Shown: positions 1-7,600 of the stretch, piece by piece | How positions within the stretch are numbered: position 1 is the stretch's first letter | How the letters are laid out: every line of letters begins with the position of its first letter | Origin: Synechococcus sp. A10-1-5-1 | GTDB lineage: Bacteria; Cyanobacteriota; Cyanobacteriia; PCC-6307; Cyanobiaceae | Length of the DNA stretch: 64,000 bases | Assembly (NCBI RefSeq): GCF_023115425.1 | Contig: NZ_CP096032.1 | Location: 1,364,001 to 1,428,000 of the forward strand | Reading direction: 5' to 3' | Made by a program: the position numbers and the translations under genes | Notes under the pieces: generated by a model | Told to the model about the DNA's origin: nothing | The model's database searches: none | Seen by the model: only the letters and a program-made list of their open reading frames with translations

Positions 1-525
1 GCCATACACCCCCACGTGTTGCTCAAAGCAACTGGATCCGTAGGGAATCGGGCTGCGGCTGAAATAGAGGGCTCGGCCGTTCTGGCCGCGGGCCACCTTC
101 ACGCGGCTGGGCTCCTGGGCCTGCGCAGCAGTGATCGAATGACAGAGGCTCAGCACATCGGCGGCGTTGCTCTGCAACGCACCGATCAAACGATCCAAAT
201 AAGCGGGGTTCACCAGCGGCTCATCACCCTGGAGATTCAGGTAGTAGCTAGCGGGGAAATCGGCCGTGATCGCCAGCAGGCGCTCGGTGCCATTGCGCAG
301 TGCGCTGCTGGTGAGCGCCACTTGCGCTCCGGCCGCCTGGGCGGCCTCCGCAATCTCAGGGTGATCAGTGGCCACCACCACACCGCAGGCCTTTTGAGCT
401 TGCAGGGCTGCTTCCACCACCCAGGCAATCAGGGGCTTGCCCGCCAGATGCAGCAACGGCTTCCCCGGTAAGCGAGTGGAGCCATACCGCGCAGGAATCA
501 CGATCAGGCAGTCGCCGGAAGTCAT
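1..525 (-). CDS. kdsB: 3-deoxy-manno-octulosonate cytidylyltransferase (CMP-Kdo synthetase), 3' end cut by window edge
   Basis: Activates Kdo with CTP to CMP-Kdo in the cytoplasm. The first 175 residues are visible. They hold the nucleotide-binding start IPARYGSTRLPGKPL (residues 10-24), the NLQGDEP motif (97-103) and the YFSRSPIPYG segment (154-163), all diagnostic of KdsB; the C-terminus lies beyond position 1. The ATG overlaps the kdsA stop by one base (TGATG), so the two are translationally coupled. Acceptors could be an inner-core-like or capsular glycan made by genes further along the window, which is inference. Confidence 0.95.
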   Translation of the reverse strand, partial: MTSGDCLIVIPARYGSTRLPGKPLLHLAGKPLIAWVVEAALQAQKACGVVVATDHPEIAEAAQAAGAQVALTSSALRNGTERLLAITADFPASYYLNLQGDEPLVNPAYLDRLIGALQSNAADVLSLCHSITAAQAQEPSRVKVARGQNGRALYFSRSPIPYGSSCFEQHVGVYG

Positions 526-1430
526 CAGGCGATCTCCAGGGCCGGCTGGGCCTTCACCAGCCGATCAATGGCGGCCAGTTGCTCCACAAACGCCGGGATC
601 TGCTGGCTCGGCAGTGCGCTTGGGCCATCGCAGAGGGCCTGATCCGGATCGGGATGCGCCTCCACAAACACCGCCGCAATCCCACTGGCCACCGCGGCTT
701 TCGCCAGGGGCATCAGCTGCTGACGCCGCCCTCCCGATTGCGCTTGCCCAGCCGAGCGGCACTGCAAAGCATGGGTGACATCCACGCTGATCGGCTTGCC
801 GCCACTCACCTGGCGCATCACCTCCAGGCCGAGCAGATCCACCACCTGGTTGTCGTAGCCAAACACCGTGCCCCGCTCGCAGAGCACCAGATCCCGGCAA
901 CCCTGCTGCTCAAACTTCTGCACCAGAGGCCCCATCTGCTGGGGCGAGAGAAACTGCGGTTTCTTGATGTGCACCGGCCGCCCGGAAGCCGCCATGGCCG
1001 CCACCAGATCGCTCTGCCGCGCCAGAAACGCTGGGAGCTGGAGCACATCACACACCGCCGCGGCCGGCTGCACCTGCCAGGGCTCATGCACATCCGTGAG
1101 CACAGGCACCTGCAGCTGCTGCTTCACCTGCTGCAACCAGGCGAGGCCTTGCTCTAGGCCAGGTCCACGAAAACTCGAGCCCGAGCTGCGGTTGGCTTTG
1201 TCAAAGCTGGCTTTGAAGACATAGCCCAAGCCCTGAACTCTGCAGGCCTCTCGGAACAGCTCACCAACCTCCAGCGCCAGCTCGAGGCTCTCGAGCACAT
1301 TGATCCCGCCGATCACCACCAAAGGCTGTTGTTGGCCGATTGGCACGGGGAAACCAACTTGGAGTCGAATAGACGGATCCACAACGAGTGGATGAACGAA
1401 CAGCGGATGGAGATCTAAGGAACGAATCAT
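525..1430 (-). CDS. kdsA: 3-deoxy-8-phosphooctulonate (Kdo-8-P) synthase
   Basis: Condenses phosphoenolpyruvate with arabinose 5-phosphate to Kdo 8-phosphate. The 301 residues include GGINVLES (41-48), FKASFDKANRSS (72-83), KKPQF (156-160), DVTHALQ (217-223) and a C-terminal VEAHPDPD...DGPSALP segment. Asn44 falls where E. coli KdsA has its Asn in GGMNVLES, which is the signature of the metal-independent class; this is an inference from motif memory. The N-terminus is about 15-20 residues longer than usual, so a GTG around codon 16 is an alternative start. The gene is first in the kdsA-kdsB pair. No arabinose-5-phosphate isomerase or Kdo-8-P phosphatase is seen in this window. Confidence 0.95.
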   Translation of the reverse strand: MIRSLDLHPLFVHPLVVDPSIRLQVGFPVPIGQQQPLVVIGGINVLESLELALEVGELFREACRVQGLGYVFKASFDKANRSSGSSFRGPGLEQGLAWLQQVKQQLQVPVLTDVHEPWQVQPAAAVCDVLQLPAFLARQSDLVAAMAASGRPVHIKKPQFLSPQQMGPLVQKFEQQGCRDLVLCERGTVFGYDNQVVDLLGLEVMRQVSGGKPISVDVTHALQCRSAGQAQSGGRRQQLMPLAKAAVASGIAAVFVEAHPDPDQALCDGPSALPSQQIPAFVEQLAAIDRLVKAQPALEIA

Positions 1431-1502
1431 CGTCCCCTATCAATGACCTTCGCGTATCAATCTCCACCACAACGGGGGCATCAGGGACTAGACCTGCAAA
1501 AC

Positions 1503-1534
1503 TGCGGTCCTGCGGTCCTGCAGTCCTGCGGTCC
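1503..1534. repeat. 8-bp tandem repeat, four copies
   Basis: Four head-to-tail units of TGCGGTCC; the third differs by one base (TGCAGTCC). It lies about 70 bp upstream of kdsA, between kdsA and the small plus-strand gene. It may be a slippage-prone spacer that tunes the kdsA upstream region. No protein binding is implied by the sequence alone. Confidence 0.85.
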
Positions 1535-1561
1535 TGTATGCCAAAAAGACACAATCGCACG

Positions 1562-1594
1562 CTACTGCTTATGCAGAATCCGCATAAGCAGTAG
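1562..1594. promoter_or_regulatory. Perfect 13-bp inverted repeat, operator candidate
   Basis: Arms CTACTGCTTATGC (1562-1574) and GCATAAGCAGTAG (1582-1594) match perfectly around a 7-base spacer. Neither strand has a U-tract after the stem, so it is not a typical intrinsic terminator. It ends 49 bp before the GTG of a ribbon-helix-helix gene. Such proteins often repress their own promoter by binding palindromes, so an auto-operator is the simplest reading (inference). Confidence 0.5.
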
Positions 1595-1643
1595 ACCTGG
1601 GACCAGCAATCTGCTACAAAAGCAATGTGAATATGCGCAATGG

Positions 1644-1820
1644 GTGGCCAAAAAACGAATCACCTTCGAAGTACCCGAAGAAACCCACAGGAGACTCAAG
1701 CTGCTGTGCTTCACAGATGGCTATACGATCGGAGAGGTGCTGAACCAATTGGTTAAGGACTTTTGCGATCTAAAAGAGGCAGATATGATACAACTCATAG
1801 ACAATCGCGACAAGAAATAA
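1644..1820 (+). CDS. Small ribbon-helix-helix (CopG/Arc-like) DNA-binding protein
   Basis: Predicted 58-residue protein from a GTG start. It opens with a basic stretch and a beta-strand-like RITFEVPEETHRRLKL, followed by two predicted helices (about residues 11-25 and 28-41) and a charged tail. This is the layout of MetJ/Arc dimers that insert a beta-ribbon in the DNA major groove. No in-frame ATG precedes the domain and the ribosome binding site is weak, so the start is uncertain. No toxin gene lies next to it. A perfect inverted repeat just upstream may be its operator. It could regulate the divergently oriented kdsA-kdsB or only itself. Confidence 0.6.
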   Translation: MAKKRITFEVPEETHRRLKLLCFTDGYTIGEVLNQLVKDFCDLKEADMIQLIDNRDKK

Positions 1821-1892
1821 CACATATACAGTCATACTTATAGTGATTTATTTTCCATCTCCCTGAAGTTTGCACTTTCCGCACTAGCTTCT

Positions 1893-2452
1893 TCATTTAT
1901 TAGCGTTTTTTCGTTGAAATACTAGTCCCTTGCAAGTGTCCCCACTTGGCCATGGACAAACCTCCATGGCATTGTTGCTGGGCCAATAGAACCAACTCAT
2001 GGGTGCGCTGCGAAGCTGATCACGCAGAACCCAGGCAGCCTTGAGCAATTTCTCTAGGGCTTGCGCGCTTGAAAGCCCCTCTTCCACCTGAGAAATACAG
2101 AACATTGCCCTCAGGAGCCACATCCCCCCATCACACCCAAGCGCTAACCCGCCAAGCGTTTTGCGTCCCCGCTGCCCTGCACCACCAAGCCCACACCACA
2201 GCCCAAGTGGCCGATCAAGCCGCAGAAATGGCTCCAGCGCTCGGTCTTCAACATAGGTTCCAGGCTGGGTTCAGCGCAAAGGCGGCCCAGTGCATCCCGC
2301 AAGCGCTCTGACTCCAAACCGGCAACGAGCTCCAGTGCTGCCATTAGCGGCTGTGGCGTGTGCCAGGAAATCTCAGGCCGCTGAAACGCCGTTTTGGCAG
2401 CTGCTTGAGTCATGGGATGAGCAAGCCAGGGCTTATCCAGCAAGCAGCACAC
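1893..2452 (-). pseudogene. Possible frameshifted gene downstream of the photolyase; family not recognised
   Basis: Two minus-strand frames abut. Frame one (2452 to 2144) gives about 102 residues and ends in a TAG. Frame two (to 1893) gives 76 residues from its first ATG, and stays open upstream past 2160, overlapping the end of frame one. Joining them near 2150-2160 would give a continuous protein of about 180 residues. That supports either one decayed gene with a frameshift or two small unrelated frames. The second frame contains a leucine/alanine-rich helix (LSSAQALEKLLKAAWVLRDQ). It follows phr by 45 bp on the same strand. I do not recognise a family. The rest of 1821-2497 shows nothing else. 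Confidence 0.3.
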
Positions 2453-2497
2453 TGCGCAGGGCCGTTGAGCTCGTGGATGAGACCAGAGGCAAGCCGA

Positions 2498-3949
2498 TCA
2501 AGCCTTCGGCAACGAGGCATAGAGCGCCTTGAAATGCGCCTGCTGCTTCTTGTGGCTGACGATCGGTGCGGGGTAGCCGCGGCGCTCCATCGGGGCGATC
2601 TCACCGCTGAGCAGGTCCTTGGTGTTGACGTGCTTCAACTCCGGTAGCCAGCTGCGGATGTAGTCGCCGTCTGGGTCGAACTTGCTGGCCTGCGTCGCCG
2701 GGTTAAAGATCCGCAGGGGCTTGGGATCCATCCCGCTGCTGGCGCTCCATTGCCAGCCACCGTTATTGGCAGCCAGATCGCCATCAACCAGGCGGGCCAT
2801 GAAAGCGGTCTCGCCCAGGCGCCAATCGCAGATGAGGTCCTTCACCAAATAGGAGGCCACGATCATCCGGCAGCGGTTGTGCATCCAGCCGCTCTCGTTG
2901 AGCTGTCGCATCGCCGCATCGATGATCGGCATGCCCGTCAGCCCATCGCACCAGGCCTGATAGCGATCAGGGTCGTTCTCCCAGGGGAAGAGCTTCCACT
3001 GGGGCCGGTAAGGACCATCGGCGAGCTCCGGGAAATGGAAGAGCGCCTGTTGGTAAAACTCGCGCCACGCCAACTCCTGCTCCCAAACCTGAATCGACTC
3101 GCGCTGCTCATCGCTGCGGGCCAAGGCCTTGGCTTGCTGCGCCGCATCCCAGGCCTGACGAGGACTGAGGGTCCCGAACTTCAACGCTGCCGAGAGGCCC
3201 GAAGTCCCCGCCTCTCCAGGCATGTTCCGGCCGGGCTCGTAATACAAGAGAGGGCCGCCATCACAGAAGGCCTGGAGTTGCTGCGCTGCCGCGGTCTCAC
3301 CCGGGCGACAGGGGCAGAGATCCTTTCCAGCAAAGGTTTTGCCAAAGGTCTCCAGGGACGGCAGCTCCCGGAGCAATGGCAGTCGCTCTGGCAGCTCGAC
3401 CCCATGGGCCAGAAGTCCCTGGGGAGCAGGCCGCAGCGCCAGTTCTCCTGCCGCAGCCCTGCGCTCAACCTGGCCAAACCAGTTGCGTTTGAACGGTCCG
3501 TACACCCTGTACGGATCTCCGGCGCCAGTCTTCAGGGCCTCTGGGGCGACCAAGAGCTGATCCCAGTCCACAAGGACCTTTTGCCCCTGGGCCTGCAGCG
3601 CCGCGGCCACTCGCCGATCGCGTTCACGCCCGTAGGGCTCCACATCACGGTTCCAGGCGACGACGCCTGCACCGATCGCCTCGGCCAACTGCGGCAAGAC
3701 CTCCGCGGGATCGCCTTGGAGCAGTAGCAACTCACTGCCGGCCTGGCGCCAATTGGCCTGGAGCTCCTTCAGGCTCTCGAGTAGAAACCAGACCCGCGCC
3801 GGGGCCATATCAGCCGCCGACAGGATCGCCGGATCCAGCACAAACACGCCGGTGACCGCAGGGGTAGCTGCCGCCGCTGCCGCCAAGCCGAGGTTGTCGG
3901 CCAGACGCAGATCACGGCGATGCCAAAACAGCCAACGCTCAGGTGCCAT
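2498..3949 (-). CDS. phrB: Deoxyribodipyrimidine photolyase (cryptochrome/photolyase family)
   Basis: Light-driven repair of cyclobutane pyrimidine dimers in DNA, using FAD and an antenna chromophore. The 483 residues begin with the photolyase alpha/beta domain (WLFWHRRDLRLADNLG). The C-terminal helical FAD domain carries WREFYQQALFHFPE, GWMHNRCRMIVASYLVKDL and the NNGGWQWSASSGMD core that contacts FAD and substrate. Length is normal for a class I CPD photolyase; the deazaflavin versus folate antenna cannot be decided. The ATG overlaps the NUDIX gene stop by one base (TGATG), so the two are co-transcribed. Confidence 0.95.
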   Translation of the reverse strand: MAPERWLFWHRRDLRLADNLGLAAAAAATPAVTGVFVLDPAILSAADMAPARVWFLLESLKELQANWRQAGSELLLLQGDPAEVLPQLAEAIGAGVVAWNRDVEPYGRERDRRVAAALQAQGQKVLVDWDQLLVAPEALKTGAGDPYRVYGPFKRNWFGQVERRAAAGELALRPAPQGLLAHGVELPERLPLLRELPSLETFGKTFAGKDLCPCRPGETAAAQQLQAFCDGGPLLYYEPGRNMPGEAGTSGLSAALKFGTLSPRQAWDAAQQAKALARSDEQRESIQVWEQELAWREFYQQALFHFPELADGPYRPQWKLFPWENDPDRYQAWCDGLTGMPIIDAAMRQLNESGWMHNRCRMIVASYLVKDLICDWRLGETAFMARLVDGDLAANNGGWQWSASSGMDPKPLRIFNPATQASKFDPDGDYIRSWLPELKHVNTKDLLSGEIAPMERRGYPAPIVSHKKQQAHFKALYASLPKA

Positions 3950-4509
3950 CAGATCCCCAGCACCTGCTTGGCGCGGAACCAGGCGGTCACGCTTTTTCCA
4001 TCGAGGTACTCGTCGCCGCTAGCGATCAGCTGATCAAGTTCAGCCGGCGTCATCAGCACCACCTCCAGATCCTCATCGTCATCCCCTGGAGGCCGCTCGC
4101 TCAGTTCCGTGAGATCGCGGGCCAAGAACAGGTGGATCACCTCATCGGAGTAGCCCGGACAAGGCAAGAGTGCCCCCAGTGCATCCCATTGGGTCGCGGA
4201 GTAACCGGCTTCCTCTTGCAGCTCCCGCTGCATCGTGCTGAGCGGGGTCTCACCAGGATCCAAGGTGCCGGCCGGGAACTCCAGCAACCGGGTCGCCACC
4301 GCAAAGCGGTACTGGCGCAGAACCACAACGCGACCATCGGCAAGCACCGGTACCGCCAGGGATGCACCCGGGTGCTTCACCATCCCGAAGGTTCCCTCGA
4401 CACCCATCGGGAGCTGCATCCGATTGACCTCAAAGCGCAGCTTGCGTACATCGAGACTGGCGGTGGTCTCGAGCTGGCGCGCAGGCTCTGGAGCGGGCAG
4501 TGGCGCCAT
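3949..4509 (-). CDS. NUDIX hydrolase, ADP-ribose pyrophosphatase-like
   Basis: Hydrolyses a nucleoside diphosphate linked to another group; ADP-ribose or a nucleotide sugar is likely. The NUDIX box G(x5)E(x7)REUxEExGU is clear: GTLDPGETPLSTMQRELQEE followed by AGY. The upstream strand LRQYRFAVATRLLEFPAG is typical of the ADP-ribose pyrophosphatase subgroup. The 186-residue length fits. It is co-directional with and overlaps phrB. In related picocyanobacteria, as I recall, this gene lies next to folK; here three glycan genes on the other strand separate them. Confidence 0.9.
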   Translation of the reverse strand: MAPLPAPEPARQLETTASLDVRKLRFEVNRMQLPMGVEGTFGMVKHPGASLAVPVLADGRVVVLRQYRFAVATRLLEFPAGTLDPGETPLSTMQRELQEEAGYSATQWDALGALLPCPGYSDEVIHLFLARDLTELSERPPGDDDEDLEVVLMTPAELDQLIASGDEYLDGKSVTAWFRAKQVLGI

Positions 4510-4568
4510 GGGGAACTAGAGGCTGGTCATGAAACTAGCCTCAGAAGAACCGAGCTTGCAGAAGACCC

Positions 4569-5414
4569 TTGGTCAGAGAGAACGATTCATGCCAATCCAG
4601 AGCTTTGGGTGAACTGAGAAAAAGGCGCGCTTTTTTCTTGCTTGACGAAATTGGCTGGAATCCACTCAAAACAGCCTCATTCGCAACTGGTCTTTCGAGA
4701 TATATCTTTCAATTCATCCGCTTCAGAGTCAGAAGCAAGAAAGCAAACATTGATCAAGACCTGAAGATCTCACCAATTCTGTCTGATTATGCGAAAGAAG
4801 CAGGAGACTCCAGATCTCTATACTTCCTTCAAGACCTTTCGTGCAGTCAATATGTTCTTAGCAAGGCGCCCAATCGCCATATCGACATCGGCTCAAGACT
4901 GGATGGCTTTGTAGCTCAGATCTGCGCATCTAGACCCATCGAAGTCATGGATATCCGACCCACCGAAACACAGATCAAAAACATTTATTTCACCCAAGCA
5001 GACATTTGCAAGCTCAAGCCTGAGCTTGCAGAGAGCTACGACCTAGTGACAAGCCTGCATGCGCTAGAACATATTGGGCTTGGTCGATACGGTGACCCAA
5101 TCGATCCCAATGGGTTTACAAAGGGGCTCGAGAACTGCAGGCGATTGGCAAGAAGTCAGGGGGAAGTCCTCATATCACTGCCAATCGCAAGCACCCCGAA
5201 AGACACAACAGAGTTCAACGCACAAAGAATCTTTAGCTCGAAGACAATCCTTGAAACACTTGCGCACTCATTCGCCAATGACGATCTCAGGTGGTGGTGC
5301 GCATGTGACTCATCGAGGCGACCGATTAGCGGATCAAGCGCTGAGCTTCTTCGATCAACACTCAACGACTTCAGGGGAGTTGGCTTTCTTGCTACCAGCT
5401 GGAAAAAGAAGTGA
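4569..5414 (+). CDS. DUF268-type class I SAM methyltransferase-like protein
   Basis: Probable SAM-dependent methyltransferase of the DUF268 group found in glycan clusters. A Rossmann start HIDIGSRLDGFVA (about 104-116), an acidic strand end (VMDIRP) and a DLVTSLHALEHIGLGRYGDP segment support this. There is no in-frame ATG at the 5' end. The given TTG is the longest option; TTGs at 4605 or 4638 are alternatives, the latter preceded by an AAAAAGG stretch. The 3' end overlaps the next GTG by four bases. The DNA is visibly more AT-rich than phr, folK and chlD around it, which suggests transfer as part of a three-gene cassette. Confidence 0.75.
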   Translation: MVRENDSCQSRALGELRKRRAFFLLDEIGWNPLKTASFATGLSRYIFQFIRFRVRSKKANIDQDLKISPILSDYAKEAGDSRSLYFLQDLSCSQYVLSKAPNRHIDIGSRLDGFVAQICASRPIEVMDIRPTETQIKNIYFTQADICKLKPELAESYDLVTSLHALEHIGLGRYGDPIDPNGFTKGLENCRRLARSQGEVLISLPIASTPKDTTEFNAQRIFSSKTILETLAHSFANDDLRWWCACDSSRRPISGSSAELLRSTLNDFRGVGFLATSWKKK

Positions 5415-6202
5415 AAACAGAACTAAGCATCATTATCGTCGTCAAAAACTCCAAAGACGATCTTAGGAAAACACTTCACTCCATCCGAGCGAACAACACA
5501 GAGCTCCTCAGAGCAAGCGCCGAAATTGTCATCATCGATGGCCTTTCTAGCGATGGCTCATGGGAACTTTCCACAAGAGCAGAGCAGATCACAGGGGTCA
5601 GAACGCAGTGCTACCAACAGCCACCGCAGGGCATTTACCCCGCGATGAACCTTGGCCAATACAAAAGCAGTGGCAACTGGCTGATTTATATCAACGCTGG
5701 AGACATCTTTCATGACTGCACCAATCTAAGCAATATCCTTCAACAATCAAGGAGTAGCGCAATTCAGTTCAAAAGCGCCATCAAGAGACCAAGCAGCAGG
5801 CATGCTTACACAAAAAGCAAGCAGTGGGACAGGTGCCATCAAGCACTGGTCTACAGAAAAGGTAATCACGAGATACTAGGAAGATACAATGAATCACTGA
5901 AGATTTGTTCAGACTCCCTCTTCATAAAGAATCTGGAAGAATCACGTATCGAATACGCAGATCAGATCCTTTCCATCACACAAGTCAGTCCCAACAACGC
6001 CTCAAGAAACCCAAGGCTGGTCAGGGAAGATCTTGAGTCTCTTGCTCGATTTAAAATTGATCACCAGCCCTGGAGAAAACCTCGACTCACCCTTACGGTT
6101 CTCCGCATCGAGGCCGCACTCGGCAGCAGCACGAGCGTGTGGGCGCTTTGCCATATAGGGCGCCTATTTTCTAAATACCAAAAAATAGATGTGAGCGATT
6201 AA
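5411..6202 (+). CDS. Glycosyltransferase family 2 (WcaA-like)
   Basis: Cytoplasmic inverting GT-A enzyme adding a sugar to a surface-glycan intermediate. The 263 residues start with ELSIIIVVKNSKDDLRKTLHS, then IIDGLSSDGSWE (the usual DGSxD variant) and QGIYPAMNLGQYKSSGNWL, the short WcaA-type GT2 pattern in which a YPAMNKG motif replaces the usual second half. GTG start inside GTGA, overlapping the upstream methyltransferase stop. Donor and acceptor are unknown. It is base-compositionally like the upstream gene and unlike the flanking housekeeping genes. Confidence 0.85.
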   Translation: MKTELSIIIVVKNSKDDLRKTLHSIRANNTELLRASAEIVIIDGLSSDGSWELSTRAEQITGVRTQCYQQPPQGIYPAMNLGQYKSSGNWLIYINAGDIFHDCTNLSNILQQSRSSAIQFKSAIKRPSSRHAYTKSKQWDRCHQALVYRKGNHEILGRYNESLKICSDSLFIKNLEESRIEYADQILSITQVSPNNASRNPRLVREDLESLARFKIDHQPWRKPRLTLTVLRIEAALGSSTSVWALCHIGRLFSKYQKIDVSD

Positions 6203-6213
6203 CAGCCTGATCG

Positions 6214-7053
6214 ATGAGGAAATTGGATCTATTAATACAAGGCGGCCTTGGGAACCAGCTACTGCAGTGGGTCCTTGCGAGCACCCTGGCCGCAGGAAAA
6301 CAACGCGAGGTGCGGATCGACACGACCCTGATGCGCTCCTGGAGCCGGTCCAAGCGTGGGCTGAGTCAACGGGAGATCAGTCCGCTACTCGATCCCGCCG
6401 ACAAGATCTGGCACCACTGGCTCCTTGCAAGGGCCCGTCGGCGCCTGCGCCCCCTGGATCGGTCGACGCTGACGGACGTACAACTGCTCGCCATCGCAAG
6501 CAGCGAAGAACTTTTGGCGCTGACCCCGGATCGACTGATCACCCACGGGACAACGCCACTGCTCTTTGAAGCGCCGTTCAAAGAGCAGTGGCTAGACGTC
6601 CACCGGCGTCTGCCTCGGGTCCGAGCACAGGCAGGGCTCGGGGTGCATCTACGCCGCGGCGACTACCTCAATCCGGCGTCAGGCTTCATGGCCATACCCC
6701 TGAGCTACTACCGCCGCGCCATCCAGCGGGTCTTTGAGCAGATGCCGCAGCTGGAACGCCGGATCGTGCTGTTCAGCGATGACCCGGACTGGGGCCAAGT
6801 CCATCTGAACGATGCCAGCTGGGAGCTGGAGATCGCCAGCGGCACACCGGAAGAAGACCTGGCCGCCATGGCCACGATGCGGGCTCTGGTAATCAGCAAC
6901 AGCAGTCTCTCCGCTATTGCCGCCCATCTCGGCGAGAGCTTTGGCGGACTGCAACTAGTCATCTGTCCTGATCAGTGGCTGAGCAATCCCGAGCGCAAAG
7001 CCCTGGGCGATCTGCGCAAACCCAGCTGGATCAGCCTGCCCATCCAGCCCTAG
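6214..7053 (+). CDS. GT11 alpha-1,2-fucosyltransferase-like glycosyltransferase
   Basis: Likely transfers L-fucose or a related 6-deoxyhexose from a GDP donor. The 279 residues carry the GT11 N-terminal GGLGNQLLQW (10-19), the HLRRGDY motif (145-151) that binds the nucleotide sugar, LFSDDPDW, and a C-terminal STSLSAIAA-like segment (ISNSSLSAIAAHLG). GDP-fucose could come from gmd and fcl at 39-41 kb. It is the third gene of the inserted cassette and is more GC-rich than its two partners. It converges on folK, and the 3' ends overlap by 23 bp with no terminator between them. Confidence 0.85.
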   Translation: MRKLDLLIQGGLGNQLLQWVLASTLAAGKQREVRIDTTLMRSWSRSKRGLSQREISPLLDPADKIWHHWLLARARRRLRPLDRSTLTDVQLLAIASSEELLALTPDRLITHGTTPLLFEAPFKEQWLDVHRRLPRVRAQAGLGVHLRRGDYLNPASGFMAIPLSYYRRAIQRVFEQMPQLERRIVLFSDDPDWGQVHLNDASWELEIASGTPEEDLAAMATMRALVISNSSLSAIAAHLGESFGGLQLVICPDQWLSNPERKALGDLRKPSWISLPIQP

Positions 7054-7600
7054 GGGCCATCAACAGCGGTTGCTGCTGCTCACCAGCCAAGACCTCCTCG
7101 AGCTGGGATTGAAAGCCTGCGTCGAGAGCCGCCAGCGGAGCCAGGACAAAAGCCCGCTCGCGCCAACGGGGATGGGGCAGTTCCAACTCAGGGCTTTCGA
7201 GCTGCAACCCGCCCCACCAGAGCAAATCCAGATCCAGCGTGCGCGGCCCCCAGCGCTCCTCTCGCACCCGACCAAATTGAAGTTCCAAGGCCTGCAGCCG
7301 GCGAAGTAACCCAAGCGCCACCGACGCGGTGGGCTCAGGTGGCTGATCCACGACCACCACCGCATTGATGTAGTCAGGCTGGTTCGGTGGGCCACCGACC
7401 GGAGCCGTGCGAAAGAGCGGTGACCAGCGCAGACGCACCTCGCCCAAACAGACCTGAATTTCGGTGCTCAAACGAGGCCGCAACGCGATCAGAGTCTCGA
7501 TCGGCCCGCCCGCTGCGCTGGGCAAATTGGCACCAAGCCCAATTGCCAGGCCTTGATCAGCGAGACTGGCGCCCACGACGAAGTCCTCCGGCGTCTCCAT
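7031..7600 (-). CDS. folK: 2-amino-4-hydroxy-6-hydroxymethyldihydropteridine pyrophosphokinase (HPPK)
   Basis: Transfers pyrophosphate from ATP to hydroxymethyl-dihydropterin in folate synthesis. Motifs: [10 protein letters not shown] near the start, [24 protein letters not shown] split around the pterin site, the HPPK signature [12 protein letters not shown], and [18 protein letters not shown]. An ATG at 7600 gives 189 residues. A GTG at 7576, closer to the conserved core, is the alternative. The 7598-7601 CCATGG core supplies both this ATG and the chlD ATG, so the two genes would overlap at their starts if both ATGs are used. Confidence 0.93.
   Translation of the reverse strand: METPEDFVVGASLADQGLAIGLGANLPSAAGGPIETLIALRPRLSTEIQVCLGEVRLRWSPLFRTAPVGGPPNQPDYINAVVVVDQPPEPTASVALGLLRRLQALELQFGRVREERWGPRTLDLDLLWWGGLQLESPELELPHPRWRERAFVLAPLAALDAGFQSQLEEVLAGEQQQPLLMAPRAGWAG

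Noticed and set aside
1562-1594. Inverted repeat considered as an intrinsic terminator or recombination site
   Set aside because: No T-run follows on either strand, and no second copy or tRNA gene is present to support an attachment site. Operator is more likely.
2750-3727. Long open frame (about 325 codons) on the plus strand opposite the photolyase gene
   Set aside because: It is the antisense shadow of a well-supported photolyase in GC-rich DNA; the translation has no domain and is rich in His, Arg and Gln, typical of shadow frames.
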